Assembly (NCBI GenBank): GCA_948946035.1
Contig: CARBKU010000043.1
Span: forward strand, 1-8,439
DNA from: an uncultured Clostridia bacterium
Lineage (GTDB): Bacteria; Bacillota; Clostridia; TANB77; CAG-508
Direction of reading: 5' to 3'
DNA: 8,439 nt
Each line of letters begins with the position of its first letter. Position 1 is the first letter of the stretch. The notes beneath the pieces were generated by a model, which was not told where the DNA came from, ran no database searches, and saw only the letters and a program-made list of their open reading frames with translations. The position numbers and the translations under genes are program-made. This document shows, piece after piece, positions 7,375 through 8,439 of the stretch.

Positions 7375-7452
7375 GGTGGATGTGGCGTAGCTGGTTAACG
7401 CGCCAGTTTGTGGCACTGGAGATCGTGGGTTCGAGTCCCATCTTCCACCCCA
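7375..7452 (+). tRNA. trnH: tRNA-His (anticodon GTG)
   Basis: A complete cloverleaf is present. The acceptor 7376-7382 pairs with 7442-7448, the anticodon stem CCAGT/ACTGG flanks GTG at 7410-7412, and the T arm is GTGGG-TTCGAGT-CCCAT. The histidine identity elements are encoded: the extra G at position -1 (7375) opposite discriminator C73 (7449), with CCA at 7450-7452. One acceptor pair is not standard: T7381 faces T7443 (positions 6 and 67), where an A-T pair would be expected. It shares a promoter and terminator with tRNA-Gln 29 bases downstream. Confidence 0.97.
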
Positions 7453-7481
7453 TTTTAATTATAATATAAACAAATTTATAT

Positions 7482-7556
7482 TGGGCTGTAGCCAAGCGGT
7501 AAGGCACCAGACTTTGACTCTGGCATGCGTGTGTTCGAATCCCACCAGCCCAGCCA
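7482..7556 (+). tRNA. trnQ: tRNA-Gln (anticodon TTG)
   Basis: The acceptor stem TGGGCTG (7482-7488) pairs perfectly with CAGCCCA (7546-7552), followed by discriminator G and an encoded CCA (7554-7556). The D arm is GCC-AAGCGGTAA-GGC, and the anticodon stem CCAGA/TCTGG flanks TTG at 7514-7516. The T stem GTGTG (7529-7533) against CCCAC (7541-7545) has one mismatch, T7532 opposite C7542 (positions 52 and 62); a G there would make it perfect. An integrase gene lies just downstream, so the 3' end of this gene is the likely attachment site of a mobile element. Confidence 0.96.
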
Positions 7557-7566
7557 TTCATATAAG

Positions 7567-7600
7567 CGACTTTCAAAAAATGAGAGTTGTTTATTTTTTT
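7567..7600 (+). terminator. Intrinsic terminator after the tRNA genes
   Basis: CGACTTTC (7567-7574) pairs along its full length with GAGAGTTG (7582-7589), including two G-T pairs, around a seven-base A-rich loop. A T-rich tract with seven uninterrupted Ts (7594-7600) follows. The tract orientation makes it a + strand terminator for the tRNA transcript, eleven bases after tRNA-Gln. It does not look functional for the integrase transcript coming from the other side. Confidence 0.8.
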
Positions 7601-7602
7601 AT

Positions 7603-7623
7603 ATGTCTAACCAAATGTCTAAC
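7603..7623. repeat. Tandem direct repeat between tRNA-Gln and the integrase
   Basis: ATGTCTAAC occurs at 7603-7611 and again at 7615-7623, giving a 12-base spacing with CAA between the copies. On the - strand this reads GTTAGACAT twice, and a shorter GTTAG lies nearby in the integrase's last codons. Short direct repeats beside the integrase end of integrated elements often serve as arm-type binding sites of the recombinase. That role is inferred from position only. Confidence 0.5.
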
Positions 7624-7636
7624 AAAATCAAAATTA

Positions 7637-8439
7637 TTAACTAACATTTAAACAATTGGCTAGAATATTAGCAGACTCCGTTTTATAATTATCTTCTAAA
7701 TGTGTATAAAAATTTGCAGTAGTAGAATAAGTAGAATGACCAAGCCACTCTTGAATTGCTTTCATTGGAACACCTTTAGAAAGTAGTAAACTTGCACAAG
7801 AATGTCTTAAATCATGAAAGCGAATATGTCTTAATCCATTATTTTTAAGTAATAATCTAAAATGGTCTGTTACATATTCAGGTCTAAAAAGTTTTCCCAT
7901 CATATCTACACAAATATAATCTTCATAATCTGAAATATAACTATCACCACATATTTTTTTATTCTCTTTTATTTTAGTCTTATATTTAATTAAAACATCT
8001 GCAATACTAGGTAATAAAGGCAACGAACGATAACTAGATTTATTTTTTGTTTTATCTTTTAATAAAATTGACCTGTTTTTCTGTGCATTTCGTTGAACTA
8101 CTTTATGTTTTATAGTAATAATATTTTTTTCGAAATCAATAGAAGACCATTTTAAACCTAAAACTTCACTTCTTCTAAGTCCATAAAAGCTAGTGATTAA
8201 AATAACAAGCTCTAATGGGTCATTTTTCATTTTTTCAAATAATAACTGTAATTCATCTAATGTATAAAAATCTCCTATGAATTGAGATTTCTTAGGTCTT
8301 TCAATTTTATCAGCTGGATTATTTTGAATAATATCTAGTTTTACTGCCATATTTAAGGCTTTTCTTATGTTAGCATGATAATGTAGTATAGTATTAGAAG
8401 ATAATCCTTTTTTGTATAAACTATCGTAAAACCTTTGAA
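7637..8439 (-). CDS. int: Tyrosine-recombinase integrase, N-terminus beyond the window
   Basis: This is a phage/ICE-type tyrosine recombinase that would catalyse integration and excision by strand exchange. The frame stays open beyond the ATG at 8350 to the window edge, adding about 29 residues (ending SSNTILHYHANIRKALN). These match the core-binding domain of this family, so that Met is internal and the gene is cut by the window, not truncated in nature as far as can be seen. About 266 residues are visible; full-length relatives usually have about 360-400. Numbering from the Met at 8350, the catalytic set is complete. It comprises Arg59 (GLRRSEVLGLKW), a lysine in the beta-hairpin TKNKSSYRSLPL (about 102-104), His179 and Arg182 (HDLRH), His205 (LGHS) and the nucleophile Tyr215 (NFYTHL). 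The stop at 7637-7639 is 80 bases from tRNA-Gln, the probable integration target. Confidence 0.93.
   Translation of the reverse strand, partial: QRFYDSLYKKGLSSNTILHYHANIRKALNMAVKLDIIQNNPADKIERPKKSQFIGDFYTLDELQLLFEKMKNDPLELVILITSFYGLRRSEVLGLKWSSIDFEKNIITIKHKVVQRNAQKNRSILLKDKTKNKSSYRSLPLLPSIADVLIKYKTKIKENKKICGDSYISDYEDYICVDMMGKLFRPEYVTDHFRLLLKNNGLRHIRFHDLRHSCASLLLSKGVPMKAIQEWLGHSTYSTTANFYTHLEDNYKTESANILANCLNVS

Larger units (their letters stand above)
7557..8439. mobile_element. Left end of a putative tRNA-Gln-integrated element
   Basis: A site-specific tyrosine recombinase gene starts 80 bases after the 3' end of tRNA-Gln and points towards it, with short direct repeats in between. This is the usual arrangement at one end of a prophage, integrative conjugative element or genomic island using a tRNA 3' end as attachment site. 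The exact left junction is not visible; it probably lies within the tRNA T arm to CCA segment (about 7529-7556), with the tRNA restored by the element. The other end and all cargo lie beyond the window, so the element type is unknown. Confidence 0.5.

Noticed and set aside
7361..7576. A 71-residue - strand frame containing GWAGGIRTHACQSQSL and GLEPTISSATNWRVNQLRH
   Set aside because: It is the antisense of the two tRNA genes. Such sequences are well-known spurious proteins in databases.
7637..8350. Taking the ATG at 8350 as the integrase start
   Set aside because: The frame is open to the window edge and the upstream residues match the core-binding domain, so this Met is internal.
1..8439. 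CRISPR arrays, insertion sequences and riboswitches
   Set aside because: No regularly spaced repeats, transposase frames with terminal repeats, or recognisable riboswitch or T-box leader motifs were seen.

Overview
The window is very AT-rich (codons and spacers are dominated by A and T) and uses Gram-positive style signals: strong AGGAGG-like ribosome binding sites, TTGACA/TATAAT promoters and CCA-encoding tRNA genes. With a split transketolase, a radA-disA pair, a PepV-type dipeptidase and a 6S RNA of clostridial appearance, it points to a low-GC Bacillota chromosome, most likely a clostridial anaerobe. The species cannot be named from this sequence.

Layout, left to right. Positions 1-217 hold the C-terminal end of a hemolysin III/TrhA-like membrane protein. 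Positions about 320-509 hold a 6S RNA gene on the + strand. A PepV-type M20 dipeptidase gene lies convergent to it on the - strand (1923 down to 515); as written it is broken by two single-base insertions. A divergent promoter region (1924-2138) then starts a + strand run of four closely packed genes: the N-terminal and C-terminal transketolase subunits, radA and disA (2139-6397). A membrane-anchored cyclophilin-type prolyl isomerase follows (6503-7291), probably from its own promoter. Next come a consensus promoter, tRNA-His(GTG), tRNA-Gln(TTG) and a good intrinsic terminator (7310-7600). The right end is a tyrosine-recombinase integrase on the - strand that runs off the window; it probably marks the edge of an element inserted at the tRNA-Gln gene.

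How the genes fit together. The two transketolase halves should form one enzyme of the non-oxidative pentose phosphate pathway. RadA (branch migration of recombination intermediates) and DisA (DNA-scanning c-di-AMP synthase) are established functional partners and are neighbours in many Bacillota. Here they sit behind transketolase in an apparent four-gene operon. 6S RNA, the tRNAs and the prolyl isomerase are housekeeping functions.

Most of the window is ordinary core genome. The points that deserve a second look are the paired identical insertions in the dipeptidase gene, one mismatched stem pair in each tRNA, the integrase/tRNA-Gln junction with its direct repeats, and the tail-to-tail 6S/dipeptidase arrangement. 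I found no convincing undescribed system.
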